From an uncultured Lachnospiraceae bacterium (lineage in GTDB: Bacteria > Bacillota > Clostridia > Lachnospirales > Lachnospiraceae), in NCBI GenBank assembly GCA_910586015.1, contig CAJUGJ010000004.1, positions 1 through 64,000 on the forward strand: a DNA stretch of 64,000 nucleotides, given 5' to 3'. The notes beneath the pieces are model-generated. The model worked only from the letters and a program-made list of their open reading frames with translations, was not told where the DNA came from and ran no database searches. Position 1 is the stretch's first letter, and each line of letters begins with the position of its first letter. This document shows positions 62,937 through 64,000 of the stretch, in pieces. The position numbers were made by a program, and so were the translations under genes.

Positions 62937-63112
62937 GTTAATTCACCTCCGTATACTTTATAGTTAATTCGTCCGACCGCTTTGTCGGTTTCGACGTTCT
63001 TTCCGATAAGTTTTTACTCCATCACTTATCGGAAAACGTCTTTAACCTTCTCCACGTGAATGTTTCATCGCTTATCGTGCTATTATTATGTACACGGTTT
63101 TAAATATTATGA
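62937..63112 (-). promoter_or_regulatory. leader and possible SigG promoter of the spore protein gene
   Basis: On the minus strand TCATA-N17-CATAATA (63084-63112) resembles the SigG consensus (GNATR, CATNNTA). The leader of about 140 nt holds a large hairpin (62993-63040): GACGTT and TTCCGATAAGT pair with ACTTATCGGAA and AACGTC across a 2-base bulge. A smaller ACCG/CGGT stem follows. Confidence 0.5.
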
Positions 63113-63190
63113 TTGGTAATTTTTGGTCTGCTATTCTAAGAAAACAACCCTTTTCATATATTTTATTAACAATGCCATCAGAGGAATTTT

Positions 63191-64000
63191 ATGAATCTTT
63201 TATCTATTGTTTCAACAATCAATTCAGTTTTATGGGGCGGTCCAATGTTGTTTCTTTTATCTGGAACTCATTTATATTTTACAATTCATTTAAAATTCAT
63301 TCAACGAAAAGCAGGACTTGCAATTCGTTTATCACTTGAAGCAGATTCTGATCATTCTGGAAATGCCAGTGTTTTTTCTACACTAGCCACTACACTAGCT
63401 GCTACATTGGGTACTGGAAATATTGTTGGAGTTTCTACTGCGATTGCTCTTGGTGGTCCAGGAGCTCTTTTTTGGTGCTGGATTACAGGAATATTCGGAA
63501 TGGCAACTACTTATGCAGAATGTTATCTTGGTATCAAATATCGTCGTAAACTTGCAGATGGTTCTTATTGTGGTGGTCCAATGTATGCTCTTGAAGATGG
63601 TTTAGGCTTTAAAAAGACAGCCCGTTTTTTTGCTTTCTGTGCGGTTTTAACTGCTTTTTTTATGGGTTGTCAAACACAATCTCATTCTGTTGCAGATGCA
63701 GCAGCACACTTTGGAGTTCCAAACTGGCTTACTGGAATACTATTAAGTACACTTGTCGGATTAGCAATCATTGGAGGAGCTTGTTCTATTCAAAAAATTT
63801 GTACTTATATTGTTCCCGGAATTGCTGCCTTTTATCTGTTTGGCTGTCTGATCCTTTTTATTTTAAATATTCATTTTCTTCCTGCGGCACTTGAACTTAT
63901 TATTACTTCTGCCTTTTGTCCTAAAGCTGCTATTTCAGGTTTTACTGGTATGACAGTACAAAAAGCTCTACGTTACGGCATTTCCAGAGGTCTATTTACT
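63191..64000 (+). CDS. sodium:alanine symporter (AGCS) family protein, N-terminal part
   Basis: The first 270 residues of a membrane amino acid carrier, cut by the window end. GAGG precedes the ATG at 63191. Helices and family motifs are clear: WGGPMLFLLSGTHLYFT, LAATLGTGNIVGVSTAIALGG (GTGNIVGV is the AGCS mark) and YCGGPMYALEDG. It takes up alanine or glycine with sodium. The 80 bases upstream show no convincing promoter. Confidence 0.93.
   Translation, partial: MNLLSIVSTINSVLWGGPMLFLLSGTHLYFTIHLKFIQRKAGLAIRLSLEADSDHSGNASVFSTLATTLAATLGTGNIVGVSTAIALGGPGALFWCWITGIFGMATTYAECYLGIKYRRKLADGSYCGGPMYALEDGLGFKKTARFFAFCAVLTAFFMGCQTQSHSVADAAAHFGVPNWLTGILLSTLVGLAIIGGACSIQKICTYIVPGIAAFYLFGCLILFILNIHFLPAALELIITSAFCPKAAISGFTGMTVQKALRYGISRGLFT

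Noticed and set aside
1..64000. CRISPR arrays, IS elements, prophage genes, tRNA or rRNA genes
   Set aside because: I looked for regular repeats, transposase motifs, integrase genes and tRNA-like cloverleaf ends and saw none; a computed search would be more certain.

Overview
The window looks like chromosomal DNA from a low-GC, spore-forming clostridium, most likely of the family Lachnospiraceae. The grounds are an AT-rich composition, Gram-positive housekeeping gene orders (dnaG-rpoD-trmK, infC-rpmI-rplT, tig-clpP-clpX-lon-engB), a type A RNase P RNA, an alpha/beta-type small acid-soluble spore protein, SpoIID- and SleB-like cell wall enzymes, a Csp-like subtilase, and many Gld-type ABC and FeoB-type genes. 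The genus cannot be fixed from the sequence. I saw no tRNA or rRNA gene, IS element, prophage, CRISPR array or obvious genomic island, so this reads as core chromosome with a few odd single genes.

Layout, left to right. 1-3.6 kb: the start of a secreted protein cut by the window edge, threonine synthase, and a SleB-like hydrolase, all leftward. 3.9-4.75 kb: a rightward two-AP2-domain protein with a decayed HNH core. 4.9-11.2 kb: a leftward operon of response regulator, histidine kinase, large membrane protein, ABC ATPase and ABC permease. 11.3-11.7 kb: rnpB, rightward. 11.7-17.1 kb: dnaG-rpoD-trmK-nucleoside kinase. 17.2-20.7 kb: feoA-feoB-FeoB-associated protein and a GtrB-like glycosyltransferase behind a probable Fur-controlled promoter. 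20.7-24.6 kb: queH, a receiver-only regulator, hisC, a class I aminotransferase and a zinc ribbon protein. 24.7-30.4 kb: a Csp-like subtilase, a C39-like lipoprotein, a second divergent ClpX, and a polyprenyl-phosphate sugar transferase. 30.7-34.7 kb: htrA (rightward), the infC-rpmI-rplT operon with its leader (leftward), and a YihY/BrkB membrane protein (rightward). 34.7-38.5 kb: a SpoIID-like protein and trpS. 38.5-43.4 kb: a second ABC module of the GldA-GldF-GldG type with a DUF4340 protein. 43.7-46.2 kb: a small orphan gene, then a lysine riboswitch controlling dapA-dapB. 46.2-50 kb: a tandem OB-fold SSB-like gene, typA, and an HTH-Panacea protein. 50-59.6 kb: AI-2E-type permease, znuBCA, a DUF368 carrier, engB, lon, clpX and clpP. 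59.7-64 kb: tig, glmM, a spore protein gene, and the start of a sodium:alanine symporter.

The genes fall into a few themes. Lysine and cell wall supply is covered by lysine riboswitch-dapAB, glmM, the DUF368 undecaprenyl-phosphate carrier and the sugar transferase. Protein quality control is covered by Tig, ClpP, two ClpX, Lon, HtrA and several secreted or spore-type proteases. Metal uptake is covered by Feo and Znu, and information processing by DnaG, SigA, RNase P, IF-3, L35/L20 and TypA. Several start codons were moved from the longest open frame to the one with a Shine-Dalgarno sequence. Four genes share an ATGAGGnnAAAAATG start region that misleads naive start choice, infC uses ATT, and clpX most likely uses TTG.

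No clearly new multi-gene system was found. The best leads are the AP2-HNH-AP2 protein, the second ClpX without its RKH loop in a protease cluster, the solitary HTH-Panacea protein, and several places where a terminator, a ribosome binding site and a promoter share the same bases (rnpB, subtilase, glycosyltransferase).
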